This document shows positions 1 to 28,050 of a stretch of 64,000 bases of DNA, piece after piece. Position 1 is the stretch's first letter. Every line of letters starts with the position of its first letter. A program made the translations under genes and the position numbers. Under the pieces are notes generated by a model that worked only from the letters and a program-made list of their open reading frames with translations, was not told the origin of the DNA and searched no databases. Source of the DNA: Anseranas semipalmata (Eukaryota; Chordata; Aves; Anseriformes; Anseranatidae). The DNA lies in the NCBI GenBank assembly GCA_013399115.1, contig VXAA01003297.1:81777-145776 (forward strand). Direction: 5' to 3'.

Positions 1-10
1 GGGGGGGGGG
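1..10. repeat. Homopolymer G run at window edge
   Basis: Ten consecutive G residues open the window. Such runs are common mutation and sequencing-error sites, and the length may be unreliable. Confidence 0.7.
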
Positions 11-2564
11 AATCAGTTTCCTTTTCTTGTATGGAAAATTGTGCCTCCGTCAGGCAGCTCAGGGGAAAAAAAGCATAAAAACAAAAACAAAAAACACAAC
101 AATTGCCATCAGTTTTGATCAGGGAGTTTGAACTACAATTTGACTGTTCAAACTCTTCCACACTTTGGATGATGGCTGCATTATTCCCCCTTCACAGACT
201 TCCTTTTCTCCCCAACATTTCCAAAACTAGTGTTTGATGGGGAAAGCATAATATTACATTTTTATTTAAAACCAACCAACCAACCTGAGTGTATAACAGG
301 ACTGCTAATTGCCACTTCCAAAAGGGGCCAGAGTCAATTATGGCAGAACCTGAGGACAGAAAGCAAGAATAATTCAGGAAGGGAGTAGCGTAAGAAAGAA
401 AGCTGGAGAAGGAAAACAGCTGAAAGACAGGATAAAACTGGGAATAATTAAAAAAATGGTTATTGAAAATCTCAGTGCAAAGACGAATGAGGATGATGGT
501 GGGAAAAATGTGGGGAAGATATTATATGCCAAGGAGTGGGAAGCTATATGGGAGGTTTCTTGGATCCAGGCCTGCACACAGAAGGGTGTATTTTGTCCCT
601 CACATGCAAGTGCACGTGTGTGCACACGAGCACATGCAATCTCTTTTCCTGGCTCTCATCAGCTGCAGTCTCCTCCTTGCCCTTGCATCACCCCTGATCA
701 GCTGCAGGGAGTCCCTAGCAAATATCCTGCAGAGAGAGCTGCGTGGAAAGGGGATGGACAGTGACAATGGGATGCGAGTACCAGCAGGAAGAGCTGCAAA
801 GGAAGATGGACCAGCAGCAGCCATTCCCATGACTTTGCCTCCAGCAGTTGCTGGAACAAAGAACAGTGAAGCTGGGTGGGCCAAGCTGTTTCTTCTTTAC
901 TACTCAAATCTGACTGCTTGCAAACCCCATGACTCACTCGCTGTCCCAGCTCGTCTTCTGCAACTGTTGGCAGCAAAGTCAAATCCAGGTTCGTGAGCAT
1001 AGCTTTCTGTGTCACCTTCCCAGTGAAAACCTGCCAGAAGCTTCCCTGTGGCTCATCTGCTTCTGGGAGTTCGGGGTGGGGCTGCATGGGCAAAGCCCTC
1101 AGGATGACTCCTGGGAGCAATTGTAAGACCTCTTGGTAGCAGAAGGTGATCCCTTCGGAGCCACTGATTAATCACATGCAGGCAGAAACAGAGGAAGACT
1201 CGTTTGCTCAGGGGCTAAAGAAGCATTTGGCCCACTGTGCTTTTTTCTTTTTGCATGGGGAAGGAAGGATGATCGGGGTTCTGGTGGATTTCATCATACA
1301 CAGACAGCCCTTCTCGAAACATCAGGTTCTTTCTCCCTCACTTGGGAATAAAGCAATCAAAAACCCCAGAGCTTTCCTGCTAATCCTGCACTAAAGCTAC
1401 TCCCAGATAGCTAGAAAGTCAACAGTTTGATGGGTTCCCCCCCAAAAGAGAGCAAGATGTTCTTCTGCGATTGTTGTTCTGGATTCAAGGACCTTGCTAA
1501 AGAAAGTGTGTTCCCTCTCAAGAGCCCTCAGCAGCTCAGTTCTAGTCTATTTGCTTCCACTGCTTGGACTGCACTTGCTTGCTGCTGCTGGATTGCTTAT
1601 TGTCACTCCAGTCCTTACAGAGTCTAAACCAGCCCTGGCAGCTCTTTTAACTTATGGTTCTGCTTCCACAGGCTAGCCAGAGCACAAAGAGCAAAGAAAA
1701 CATACATTTAAGCTGCTCTTCCAAGACATTCCAGACCAGGGCTGTGTTCAAGAAGAAGGATGTGTTTATCAAGAGTCCAACTCCTCCAGAAATCCTTCTA
1801 TTGCAGCAATTGTTTTTGCAGCAATATTCAATGCAAAGACCCTCCAGCGCTTTCAAGGGTTTCCTCACGTTAGCAACACTGCTGTGCATGGGTGAATTCC
1901 CAATTACTTATACCAAGCACTACTTACATGGAAGATTTTGAAACAAGATGGAGCCTGCCTGGAACAACACCCTCCTTTTGGCTGCAGGGTACAGCATCTG
2001 TAGCTGGCGCCTGTGCTTGTCTGTCTCTGTCTTTGTTCTTGTGAGTCTGTCTCCTTGGATGCAAAAAGGAAGCTGTTGGTCATACTGTGCTGTCAGTAAC
2101 TCCAGCATAAATCCAGCATAACCCCATTGGGTGCAGTGAAATTAATCTGGATTTGCAAAGTATTACTTTGGCTCTGTAGTTGAATTAGCATGTTTAAAAG
2201 TGGTTTGGAAATTGGTGAGAAACCAGTAGAGAGTGCTCCAACTTTTCCTTCCAGAAAAGTTTTGATTTATTGAAATGCTGTAGTCATAAATACAGAACAA
2301 AGGAAGTGAATATATTACAGTGTCCTCATTGTGAAGGGGCAATGGCAGATGCTTTGATAAACCAGCTGACGGGTCATTATTTCAACGTAACGCCTGTCAG
2401 AACTTCTGCCTATCGTACCTCTCCAAAAAGTTACGTTTTTTTTTTTTTAAAAAAAACTTCCTTCCTATAAGATTTATTAGACTGTGAAGGAGAATCTCAA
2501 ACAAGTAGTAGAATAATTTACCAAGTCCTAGAAAAGAAACACTGGTGAATTGCACATTGTGCTG

Positions 2565-2622
2565 GGGCAATGGCCCAGTCGACCTAGTGGCCTTTTCCAT
2601 TTCTAATGTCTATGATTACCAC
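2565..2622 (+). repeat. Decayed CR1-like LINE 3' end
   Basis: The text around 'cctagtggccttttccattt' followed by 'ctaatgtctatgatt' resembles the usual 3' end of CR1 elements (a 'ggtcccttccaacc...tctatgattc' type tail) in plus orientation. Only about 60 bases are recognisable and they are diverged, so the family assignment is tentative. Confidence 0.4.
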
Positions 2623-5600
2623 AGTTATACCTCAGGATACTAAACAGAGCCATTTTCTTCCTTTCAGTGGCAGCAAAATGTCACTAATGGCCATGCTAAA
2701 TCAGAGCAAGCGATCCTTCTGCAGATGTGTTGTGCACTTAGCAAGACGGCTATAAATGATTCCACTTTGTTTAGATTTGCTATTTTCCGTTTCTGTAGTG
2801 CAAGCGCTCTGCACAAGGGGACTGCCAGCCAAGGAAAAGAATTTCTGGTAGGAGATTAAGGATAACTAAGGAAATGGTTGCATGACCTATAAAGAGAGGA
2901 TCATAAATATTGCAACAATAAAACCAATAGCTCTTTCAAAGTTTAAATAGCTTTTCTTTTCAAACACTTGAAGTAAATGCCCTTTTCCCAAGGTTGTCTA
3001 GCATCTGCACCTTGGGATTTTGCACAGTTTCACCAAATATATTGTAATTTCTCAGGGAGCTAGCTTTTCCTTTTAATTATTTTTCTTTGTGTAAGTGTCC
3101 CCTTCAGAGAAGCTGGAGCCCAGCTACCTGGAAGTGCCTTATTGCTTCCTTTAGTACTGAAGTTTCAGAGAGGTTAGAGCACAGTAAGAGTAAAATAGCC
3201 ACTGCATTTCTTAAGCACAACACCCACCAAACAATGCAAGAAGGGGCAAGTATAGTTCTGCCCTTTATAACCAAGCAGCAGCACTTAGACCTTTTCTTAC
3301 ATCCTAAGGGAAACCTCAGAAACAGGGGTCTGCCCACATAAATACTCAGGTCTAAAATTTGTATTCTTCACAATCCCAGCTGTGCAAAACCCCATACCTG
3401 GGCTGCTGCCATTCTGCAGATAAAGACAACTGACATTCCTATCCTACACACCCTGTTGACATAGCCTTTGTTTTTTCTGCTTGGTGTAGAATCCAGCTCT
3501 GGAACAAGCAACCTGATCTTATGTGCAGTTTTTTCCCCAGACTCCATCCTACCATTAGCCTGTAGCCAGTTCAGGGGAAGCACAGACTGATGTGTTCCAC
3601 CAGCTGTCTTATAAGGATGCACTTCTTGCAGAAGCGTTCCTATTCCTTTGTCACCCCATGTTCTCTTGTTCATTTAACTATTATGTCTTAGACCTTGGTT
3701 TGGGAGTACTGCTTTGGGCACAATAAAAGGGCACAACGCCTGCCACAGGACAAAGGCTAGAGAGCCTTGCTATTAGTGCTCCATCCTGTCTGTTGGTCTG
3801 ATTGCAGAAAGCAACATCCTTTCTGTAACAGCCACTGCAGTTTGGCGAGTCAAAGAGCTGAAGAAACACCAGTGTTCATTCAGTCCAGAGTGGGCATGTG
3901 CCAAAACCACCCCCAAACCCATGCAAAATGCTACTTAGTCCACAGCCCACTGGCACAACATACTTTTCTCACTTGCACAATTGGAACAAAGTAGAAGCTT
4001 TTTTACTTTAAATAAATTAAAAATGCTAAAGACCCCTGAATACAGTCAATACTGACAGGGAGAAAGTATCCTCAACCTGACCTCCCTGATCCTTCCCTAT
4101 GCTACTATATGCATTTGCATTAAAATCAGCTCTCATTTTTATGTTCTAGGTTTCAGGCCCACTATAATGGCTACATTCCTCATTATTCAAACACTTTAGT
4201 TTGCTTCTATGCTCCATCAGCTTTCCTGCACAAATTCTGTTAGTTGTGTTTTCCTGGTTATGTGCAATTTCACACATCCACTGTCTATAAAATCATGGCT
4301 TTCAGCATCTAGAAGTTGCCTGTCTCAGGTAGGAGGCAGCAGAAGGGCTGTTTTATGCTTACAGTTCTCCTGCAAGGTCACACATCTAATATTGTAGAAA
4401 AAGAAAACAAAACCTGACAAGTCAGATGGGAAGGCAGGAGTTGACATTGCAGCCAGGCAGACTGAAAAGGGGGAGAAAAGCAGGATTAGAAACATCTCAA
4501 AAACTTGGGACATTAGCAAATCATGTTATAAATTTAGGATACACCAGCAACTCTGCCCTATGTTCCTGTGCAGATGCTTCTCAGCTACTCTCCCTTACAT
4601 CCCTATCTTGCTGAAAAGCACAGCAAATTTGCCCACGTTGTGAGAGAGATTGGAGTAGCTGAAGTGCTGTATATTATGACGTGGTTTTCTGCACCCTCAC
4701 TCCCCAAGTACATGTGCCCAGACTTGCAGCAAAGATCAAAAATAGGTGTTGAGCGAAGAGCTAGGTAAACGTCTTGTTATGTGTATGAAGGCCTTACAGT
4801 TTCATCTACATCCATAGGTTTTCTCTTCTGAGAGGGTTCCTATGGTTATCGATTATGCTTTTCCTAAGCCTTTCTTGTTAATGAGGATTCCCAAATCTGC
4901 ATTCTTTCAGCAGGCTAAGGACAGAGGACATAAGCTCTAGGGACACAAAGAGGTCATTCATTCCGGGGCTGTACCCTGGTTTTGAAAGAGCATAGACAAA
5001 ACTGCAAGAAACAAGAGGAAAGTGTAATATTAAAGTAGCAGTAAAGCAAGGGGAAGGACAAATTTATCTTACTTTCTTGGATAACCTCCCTAAAATAAGC
5101 ATAGAAAACGAAAAGGCACAACGCGATGGCAGTGCTAATACTCTAAAGAAAGAGACTCAAATTCCATGGAGCCCTGACGTACCCTGTCAAATGAGCTTGG
5201 ATTAGACAGACTCCTCTTAAACAGTAAGAATGCAATTGCTATGTGGACTTTAAACACAGAAAGAAAGGCAAAGATTATGTTTACTGCAAATACATTTTCA
5301 TGTACCTTAATGCCCAAAAGTAAAATAGAGACTGGATTTATTCTGAAACATGGTCAGGAATTTTAAAAAAGGCTTTTGTATACACAAAGGAAGCATGGGA
5401 AACAAGCTGGGGAGTTACTTAAATGTCAAGGATTGCACTGTTCCAGGTAGAACTGAAATGTAGCAGAGGGACTCAGTTTCATAAATGAAATGTCATTACT
5501 GATGGGTACAAATTATGTAGGAAAGATGGAAAGGGAAACAGAGACGGCACTTTGTCACATGCATTTATAGCTGCAGCAAAACATAGTTCAGGTGCTAAGA

Positions 5601-7854
5601 GACTGGTAGTGAAAAATAAAACCAAAGAGAAACTGAAGTGGACATCTGCTACAGCATGCTCCAATGAATTAAAGTCTCTCCCAAGGTGCTCAGAGCCACA
5701 GGACATTGTACTTGTGGTGAATTTAGCTGCCCACACATCTGTTAACAAGCACAGCCAAACATAGGCCAAAGATATTCACGTGTTACACAGAAACCTGCTC
5801 TAATCCAGACAGCACAGGTTTTGACAAATAAACAGAAAAATCCCAACAATCCAGGAACTGCCATTGAGAAGTTAAAACCGACACCAATGAACAAACTACC
5901 TGAATGTAACATAGCAAAGAGTTTATTTATTTGACTTAGAAAAGGTCTCTGGCATAATCCACTGGACACATGTACGTTAAACGTATAATTGCATACCAAA
6001 AGAAACCTAGAAGGCACACATTCAGCCAAGAGGCTCTCTCAGAACCATTCCCCATTTCATGCCAGATAGAGTGAGCTGCGAGCCCCAACCTCATTACTCT
6101 TTTTTCAAAAACCAAAAACTGGCCAGTGTAGGTCCCATGGTGTGCCACACAGATCAGCAATCCTGGGCTGACATGCCCAAGAGCGAACAAGATCCAGAGA
6201 ACTAGCATCCTCTTGGGATTATCCAGGCTCAGGGAACAGACTCCAAAGAGAGCAAATCTTGGTCTTCAAAATAGCAACAGAGCAACAAACAAATATCTCA
6301 CACCTTTCCCACCCCCTTGGAAGGTTGCTGACCTGGTTATATTAGTACCAAGAGATGGCTTCTTGGGCAAGGACGAAATAATAGCTTAGTTGAAGACTGC
6401 TATAGGTACTGCTATACCTTCAGCCTCCATTAGCAGACTTCCAACAGAATTCATAACCACTGCCCCTTGCCCCTCTGTCCCCCAGCTCCATCAACCACGT
6501 TTTATTTGGAGAGTGATAGAGATTCATTTTATAGGTCATAGCCTCAGGTTCCTGGCACTCATGAAGAACCACAATTAGCAAAACTAGCCCAAATAAATGC
6601 AGTCACCTCACCCGGACTCAGAGCTTGTTGCCATAGGAGCAGCCAGATGGTCCAAGTTCAGCTGATCTTATCTGCAGGGAAGAACAAGTTCCACCAGAGT
6701 CTGAAACATCCACTCTGGATCAGCAAGGTTGCACGCAACCCTAAGGAGTCACGCTGAGTTTAAGAAGCAGATTCACATCGTGCAAGAAAGCAAGTTTGCT
6801 CTCTCAAATTAAGTAAATTAACAATGTGTAATAAGCCTAAGGAATTCTATGAGCCTCTGGAGTCAAGGCATGAGATTTGACTTTTATGACTTCCAAATTA
6901 AAAAAAAAATAGGGAAGGGAATTAAACAAACGCTACCTTTTAGAAACTAGTGTGGCAACAAAACAGAAGATAAACTGATGAGAGACTCTCATTGGAAAGG
7001 AGATCCTGCTGGCTGACAAGGTTAAAGAAAAGTGCTTTCACATCTGTCATAGGAAAGAGAAAGTAAAGCACGTTAATCAGCAAACACAGAATGAAAGGAA
7101 GGGCAAGTGAAATCAGCCTCTCAGACTATTTAAGTCACTCCACCCAAGGTGAAGCAACAAAGATCTAAAAACAAAGAGATAGAGGACTTCCTGGAAAACC
7201 TGACCATATACATCAACACAGTACTAATTAGTTAATTAACCTATTGCACAATTATAAAAATAAATAAATATCATAAAAGTCTGGGAGACCAAGGAAGCAC
7301 CAGATGACAATATTCCTATGAGAACAAAAAGTGGAACAACTTTAGCCTGATAAATTTATCTCTGATCTCTGCTAACAAAGTGAAATAAATACTGGGAGAG
7401 ATAAAAATCTCCTAAACATCTGGAGAATAACGGAAGCATGGCAAAATCAAGCCATTTTAGACAATCCTACACACATACAGCGAATAGCTTTTGGCACAGG
7501 AACAGTACTCCTGAAGCCAACAGGATATCTCATGTATTAACTTACTTCTATGTCCAAGCGATGGTGTCATTTCCAACACCTCTTCTCTCCCATTACCAGG
7601 AACAATTTTATAAAACAGTGCTGATAATAGGAGCTGACAGACCTAGCTGTAAAACTACAGCCTGTTCCCAGAAGGCTACATAGGATAGTTATATAGAGTA
7701 GCAAGCATTTAACCCACTGAGCGAGGGGGAGTGTGTTTAACAGAGGACATAATACCTTTGGTATTTTGAGGTCTGAAGACATTCTACAGGATAAAATCAG
7801 AATAAAACTAACCTGTTTGCCATTCAAGTTAAATACACTTCCAGGAAAAGCAGT

Positions 7855-7880
7855 TAATCAATCAGTCAATCAATCAATCA
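7855..7880. repeat. (AATC)n microsatellite
   Basis: About six tandem copies of a 4-base AATC unit, one with a C-to-G change. It lies in intergenic DNA. Confidence 0.8.
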
Positions 7881-8734
7881 CATTTTATCATCAACTACAG
7901 GCAGCTGCTTCAGTATAACAACCAATACTGCAACCAGCACCTGGAAGAGTCTTTGGAATAGGTTATTCTGTGTTGGTAGTGCAGCAGTTGTCTTTTGTTG
8001 TCCTGGCGCACTGAAATAAACTAAATGTTGTCTCTAAATAAAAAGAAAGGGAGCCAAACCTGTGTTTTTCTGATATCTGTATAGTTCTGGCAAGTAGGTA
8101 TGTTAATTTTCAGGTGTGTACTTATGATTGGGATTTATTTTTCTAAGGCCTTATTTGTGACAGGAGAATATGTAAGTTAGATGGCAAGAAAGCAGAGTGA
8201 AACAACAATCCACATACTGAAGAAACAAAAACAACCTGCTTCTCCACTTTCTTTGTTAGTGGGTAGAACTGGAAAAGAGCCAGTGAACAAGAGGACAGAG
8301 GTGTCAAACAGGTTCCATATAATGAACAGCTACATATACCATGAACCTGTAGCTTGGAAAAAAGTGATGACTGAGGACATATATGATACAGGTCTGTAAA
8401 AAGTGGGAAGGAGACAAGGAATAGGGGTGGTCATCGCTACATCTGACAGTGGAAGAACTCAGGTCACTCAATGACATCATCGAACAAACCATTAAAACAG
8501 CCTGAAGACAGTTCTTTGTCATAGCACACAATGAAGTCAGGGTTCATTGCCACAGAACACTGTGGAGGCCAAAAGTACAAAAGGACTTTTAAAAGGGGAC
8601 TAAGCGTATTCATTAAAGCCAGGTCCAGAAGGAACCGCCAGTTCAGAAAGTCCATAGACTGCTAGAATGGTGTCAGAGAAAGACCTCTGTATTCGAGCTT
8701 TATTTTTTATGCTTCCGTGATCACCTGTTACTGG

Positions 8735-8802
8735 CTGTCCTCAGAGAGAGGATAGCAGATTAGATGGCCTTTGGTCTGATTGCACGCAGCTCTTCTTATG
8801 GA
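8735..8802 (+). repeat. Ancient CR1/L3-type LINE 3' end
   Basis: The phrase 'gattagatggcctttggtct' followed shortly by 'gcagctcttcttatg' matches the well-known amniote LINE ending of the form 'gctagatggacctttggtctgaccca...ttcttatg'. Orientation is plus. It is a short, old remnant, followed by an A-rich stretch at 8850-8885. Confidence 0.55.
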
Positions 8803-8849
8803 TCAAAGCCCTGGATTTTGGCATGTTTTAGAGTCTAGAAAGGTTAACT

Positions 8850-8885
8850 TCAAAAAAAAAAAGGAAAGAAAGAAAAGAAAAAAAG
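8850..8885 (+). repeat. A-rich GAAA low-complexity stretch
   Basis: Runs of A interrupted by single G residues form a purine-only low-complexity tract. It is translated in one short open frame as poly-lysine, which is not a gene. Confidence 0.7.
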
Positions 8886-10239
8886 GACCATTTGAAAAGC
8901 TTGTATGCTTGCCCTGCTTCTTCTTTTCAGCCTCAAAGATGTGCTCCTTAATCATACAGTTTCCATGAAGGGTAAAGCATTGCTGACTTAGCAACAAACA
9001 GGATTTTATAACAGCCATCGAAGGCTGCGTAACTACTCCCAGATCTGCCCACTCTCCTGTATAAGGCATTTCTCTGACCCAGTCTCAGCTGCAGGTTAAA
9101 CATCTCCCTATATCCCAGTACTTCTCTTTAGCAGATTATTGCCAAATCACTTTGTTCGACTGCTATATTTATGACACGAAACAAGCAGTTAAGATACTAA
9201 TCTGCTGGCCTCTTCTAGCTAAACCCTTCTCCCCTGACCACTCATTTCTCTGTGGATAAGTGACAACAGGAATCTACAGGAAGACTCCCGGAGGACAAAG
9301 GATTACTATGCTGTCTGTGAACATTACTGTTTCACCTAGAATTTGCCACTTTGATTGGACTTCGCCTTCCAGCTGGTCAGACCAATACATTTCTGCAATG
9401 CAGTAGAGTAAACAATGCAACACAGTGATTCTGAGTCTGTAGCTAGACAGACTGAAGTAGCAGCACAAGTAAGTCAGAAAATCTTCTGCATTTATCTGGA
9501 CACAGAGCGAGCTCTGAGACCCAGTCATCACAGTTGTTTTTATATATAAAATCTGTATGCACACACACATATGGACTAATACATTCATCACTAACCCTCA
9601 GTTAAGGGACTGACCATCCAAAGTCTATGCTTCACCCTGTAAATGTGCTTTAACTGGAGGTGCCAGGTGCATCCAGGACCACGCAGTGGCTTGACAGACC
9701 ACTGCATGAGGATGTGGCTGTAGGTTCAAAATCAATCAACAGGTTACTGTTCCAGCTTGTTCAGTCTTCAGTTCTCCAGACAATCCTTCCTAATCAAGAT
9801 AACACACAGGTAGATTGTTTGTTTTTATCGCTCATAGTGGAGTTTGGAGCTGGGTTACCTGGAACGAAAAGAAGTTTAAAAAAATGTTAATGTTAAGTAA
9901 ATAAGATCTGGATAAAGTTTGGACTCACGTTTCAGTCCTTTCTTGTTATTTATTATATGCCTTGCGTTAGACCTACGTTATTCTGCATTCTCTTGGGGTT
10001 TTATTTCCTACTTCTGTGAAATGAAGAGACACTAAAATAAGAGCAAATTCAGAGTATACTGTAGAGAAAACCACTGGAGAAGTATTTCCAGGCTTTGGCC
10101 TGTACCCAGGCCAGCTTCAGTGGTATTCTTAGGTCCCAGTTGGCATTGAAAAGCAGTCTGGCCATGACTTAGGTGGGAGGTTTTCCAAGCAGCAAGGGAT
10201 GAAAACAAAAAAGAAAAGTCAGGTCATCTCATCCATCTG

Positions 10240-10470
10240 ATCCTAACACACATTCTCAATAGAGCTTTTCTCATGTTTAGTTTTAAACATCTCAAGTGGC
10301 AGTATTTCCACCATTTCCTTTGCAAGAGAAATCCAGAAGCCTTAGGGTCCTTCAGTTAAGCAGCCTAGTACGTTGCCCCAGATTTTTATCTTAGTGGTTT
10401 TTTTTTCATTGTTCACTCTGTAGATTCCTTCTGCTCCCAGTATCTGTACTTTTTAATACTTGCACTGCTG
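10240..10470 (-). repeat. Possible ancient CR1 remnant
   Basis: Phrases such as 'taaacatctcaagtggcagt' and 'tttccaccatttcctttgca' resemble the reverse complement of old CR1/L3-type LINE 3' regions. The match is diverged and I cannot align it fully. Confidence 0.3.
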
Positions 10471-13020
10471 TACGATCCCTTTCGCTACAGCCAGATTCTG
10501 ATCTGGATGCCCCAGCATACTTTTTTCAAGCACTGTACTAAAGGGTGTTTGCATAGGCTTTTCCAAGCAAGGGCGCTCTGCTGTACTCTGGGCTCAGCAA
10601 GGCTTACCCGACATATAGCCCAAGGCAGTACATACTAAGAGGGGCTGCCACATGGCTTGCAGCCCCTCTGAACAAGGGCAGCCCCCACTCACATGTTTCT
10701 CCAGAAGGAAAGGATACGTACATCTCCTGTGCAGTTGGAGCCAGTGGTCAGTACGGAGTGAGAACAGAGAGGGAAACTGCCACAGGTCATGGTGACATGC
10801 TACTGAGAAGTCTTGACCTTGCTGAGATGAGGTAAAGGTCAATCCAGGCACTGTGTCTGAACTGGGCTTCAAGTGAATTATTTTTCATGTCACTCTCTTG
10901 CTTGTGGGTATTTCACCACCGTTTCCCTCACCTGTAGCTGACAGCGAAGCGCTCTCTCTCCCTTTCCTCCTCTCGCCCTTCTTCCACACTGCAACTTCTT
11001 CATATCCATGTGGGAGGCTGCACTGCAGCCCACCCTCACTGTTGTGGCTGCTCTGTATGCTACAGCCTCCTCCCAACATCTCCCCATGGCATTTCATTCC
11101 ACCTGCTGTCCCCACCATTCAAGACCTTCATGTTTACCTTCCAAAGCATCAATGCTCCTCCTCCTCTGCTTAGGCTCAGCTCCCACTGCCTTTATTCTTC
11201 TCACTCTTTCTACTTGTCTTCTGGTCTTTTTCTACAAATCCGGCTACAGTTAGAGCAAACACTGTCCTTGTATGTACCCAACAGCTTTTCCTTCCTTCTC
11301 TTTAGAACGGGGGCTAAAAATTCCAGTTACCACCAGTCCATGATCCTACTTGGGCTGAAAAGCACTGGTGATAACTAAGCAGCTACTTCTGCAGTATTGC
11401 TGTGCCCAGTGTAAATCCCCCTTCTTGTTGCAAGAAGCATCCAAAAACGAGACACAAAATCTTGCTATTAAGTGCAACTATTCTGCAAACACCACTCCTG
11501 AGGAGCAGAGGCTGATGTACAGAGAAACTCAGGACAGCAGACCCTCCTGAACGAGCCCACTTTGACCGCTGCTTGCAGGGGAGAAAACAAAACAAAAAGC
11601 CAGTGCCTTCCAAAGGCATACAGTTTTCAAACCCTTGCAGTATTTCCCAGAAACTGCACACAGACGTCAGTGTCTTTGCTGATCACAGTCTGCCCAGCAG
11701 CAGCATAAAATTAACAACATTCTGGTCAGGTTCAGAGCTGCTGCTGTTGTGTTCTGAAGCAGGCAACAGTGAAATTCAAGAATTGTGTCGATTTGATGAT
11801 GTGGTTTAAGCAAGCCTTGTAAGACAAAACACGATCTCCATGCAGTGTGGTAGGACAACACCCCAGGATGTTAATTTGGACACGTAGTGTGGGACATTAC
11901 TATCTGTAGCCCTTGGATTTTCCAGGCTTCACATTCTAACTTGTAGGTATCATTTTCTAGCACGTAAATACCCAGTCAGCTTTCCAGAGACTGTCGCAAA
12001 ACACACTTTCATCACTTCCCTTCCCAGTTCGTATTCTCTTCGTCACCATTTGCTCTTACAAGATTGAACCTGACCTTTAGCCTGGTTGAATAATGTCTTT
12101 CAATTACTCTGCAAGCTACTCGGGGGGTGTAGATCTGGTCTTTCTGTGCATTTGTAAGGTGGGATGTGTCTCTGTGGTACTACAGAATTACAGAACTAAT
12201 AGTGACTTTGGAGGATGTGTGCACAGGCAGGCCCACAGGGCTTAAGTGTGCTGTTTAATCTTTACAAAAGGTAAGGGCAGCTATTTCAAACTGTGAAGCT
12301 CTGAATAATTGCATCCTAACCTGACTGCATACCAAGCACCTTCTCCCTCCTCCATTTCCACTTCTTACCTCCCTTCGGTCACACAGAGTATCACAGCATC
12401 AGTTTTTACCAGGCCTGCTCAAAGACAACTTAAACTTTTAAACTAAGTCAGTCCTACAGTTTCCCAAGAACAAAGGGCCTCCTGTTTTTATCTTGAAGCT
12501 GGAACTCTATTCCATACCCATGTTCAAGAAGTTTTTATTAAATCCTAATGAAGCACGTGCTGCTGATCAAATAGCTGCAGGATCCTATGTGGTAACTCCT
12601 TTCCTCCTCTTTCTCATGAGTCTCATCTCTCTGATGTGCCCTCTGCCATCTCTGTTTACGTGTCTCTTTGGGACCACTAGACCAGAGAAGCTTTCTTTCA
12701 AGAGCAGTGATTCAATTCAAAAGCAACACACAAGCGGTGATCTTCCTCCAGCCTTTTACACTGGATGACCTAAGCGTACTTACACCATACTTCAAAAGCT
12801 GTGGATTCTCCCGCTGTCACCACGAACAGGCATTCTCAATTAACATAAAGCAAAACAAAAAATATTTGCATGGACTCCTTGGAAAGACTTATCAGGTCAG
12901 GAAGAGCACAGTGGGAAGGCTGGTGTGCTGGACCTCTGCTGCTTCCCTGCACTTCCAGTTTTGAGCCTGGCTTGCCTGGAACCAGTCTGGATATCCCAAG
13001 TTCTCAGTTCTGTGTTCCCC

Positions 13021-13026
13021 TTTATT
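13021..13026 (-). terminator. FAM83F: Candidate FAM83F polyadenylation signal
   Basis: A canonical AATAAA hexamer on the minus strand, about 1.6 kb past the FAM83F stop codon. It is the first canonical hexamer I noticed downstream; a weaker ATTAAA lies at about 13912-13917. There is no transcript evidence, so this is only a candidate. Confidence 0.25.
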
Positions 13027-14625
13027 GAATGAGATGCCGGCTCTCAGGAAGTAGCGGTGACAATAAATAAAACCTGAACATAATAGCGTGATAGTGTCTT
13101 TATGGAAATGGTCCAGACCACTCATCAGACCAGCTGGCGTAGCTCCACCGTGTTAAAAGGAGTACGGACATTCCTGCTGCCCTGACCTGTGCAATGCCCA
13201 GAAGGGCTCAGTGCCCCACTGTCCAACGAGAGACATCAATCTCTTTCATGCCTTAATCTGGGCCTAACTTCACCATGACATTGTGGGAATGGTAGGCTGT
13301 CTGCTTTAAAACAGTCGACAGTGAGAAACACAGGGAATCTATGATACTATAAAGTGCTGACAAACCAGAGCTTACACAATTCTCCACTTCTGTCACTAGA
13401 GGGTAGTGCAAGCCCTCAGGTCCACCCTTCCAAGATGAAATGCCCATACATCTCCCTATAGGTCTTTATGGATTTTGTTTTTTGTGGCTCTGAAGAATGG
13501 GGCCCAACAGCACATACTGTCTGTGCTCAGAAAATAAAGTGATTTGAAAAGAGGATAAAGACCAAGATTTACTTCTGCCTCCCCAAATGTCAAACACTTC
13601 CTAAAATGGGTCTACTATAGTCTCAAATAAACCATCCAAACCTTCTTACAGTTCTCTCTCATGTTCATTTGGCATTTTTGAGTCTGTTCTTCATTTAGCC
13701 AGAAATATTTCTAGGAATCTAATCAATCACTATTTTTGACCTTCCTAATACCTTGCTTTTCTTTTTTGGTCCCAGGAGGATGTCTTTCCACTTTACATCA
13801 TGGCAGTCCCAAGGGAATTCCGTCTTTTTACTCCTGCGTTTTGTATTCATCAGAGCACAGAATAGTCACTGGCCAGACAAGTTGAGAAGAAATTTTCCTC
13901 CCCCAAACTAGTTTAATTTCTTGCTGGTGCAGGATGTATTGACACCCAGCACAGTTCACTGACAGAGGAAGACAACCAGGCTTAGAAGTCCATAGATTTA
14001 CTTCAATCTGACAAAACATCTAAAATGTTGGGATGTTAGCTATGAACACATAAATTGGGAGAAATCTTTATCACTCGTGTGTTCAAACAAATGAAGCCTT
14101 GGAACGACTTAGTGAAAATATCAGCAATGCCTTAGCACAGAAAGGAAGGTTCAGATCTAGTGCTCCTCTGCAGCTTCTATTTTCATGACCCTCTCTCCCA
14201 TTTCAAATGGAGATAAAGGAGCAAACTGAAAAGACTTCCTCCACCCTCTCCTCCCCTCCTTGCCCCCTCATCTCAACAAAAATATTTCCTCCCTTCTCCA
14301 CCAGTAACCTTGACACAGTAAACACAGTCAACTATACCCAAATGATGAAAGGAGGGGTTACACTGGAAATCTATCTGCACACCGCTAACCACTACAGCAC
14401 TGAACGTACTGCTACTGCTTATCAGGGCAGTGCACTTCAAGCACTGTACACGCAACCTGTTTTATACAAGGAGACATTCACTTTTCTCTCTGTCCCACAC
14501 CCGCTTGCTGGGAAGTATCAGAAAACATATACATGACTAGTACCAATCTTACAATAAGACTGCCACTAAATTGCCTTCTGAATTATGCTTCATTTGATAC
14601 AACTTCTACTCTTCTTTGATCTTGC

Positions 14626-28050
<13,425 letters not shown>

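Larger units (their letters stand above)
1..14625. other. Intergenic region downstream of FAM83F
   Basis: I see no conserved protein-coding exon here on either strand. All open frames are short, low in complexity or without recognisable motifs. In human the gene after FAM83F in this direction is TNRC6B, but nothing resembling its coding exons was found, so the bird counterpart probably lies to the left of the window. The region holds decayed LINE ends near 2560, 8735 and 10240, a short AATC repeat at 7855, and scattered A- and T-runs. The FAM83F 3' UTR, and perhaps a missing final coding exon, should lie in the right-hand part. Confidence 0.6.

Noticed and set aside
13800..13845. Possible FAM83F terminal exon after 'aaaacgcag'
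   Set aside because: The phase fits and it stops after about a dozen residues, but it has no similarity to the human tail and no CAAX box, so it is not supported.
1..14625. TNRC6B expected next to FAM83F
   Set aside because: No Gly/Trp-repeat coding sequence or other TNRC6-like exon was found; the gene probably starts outside the window.
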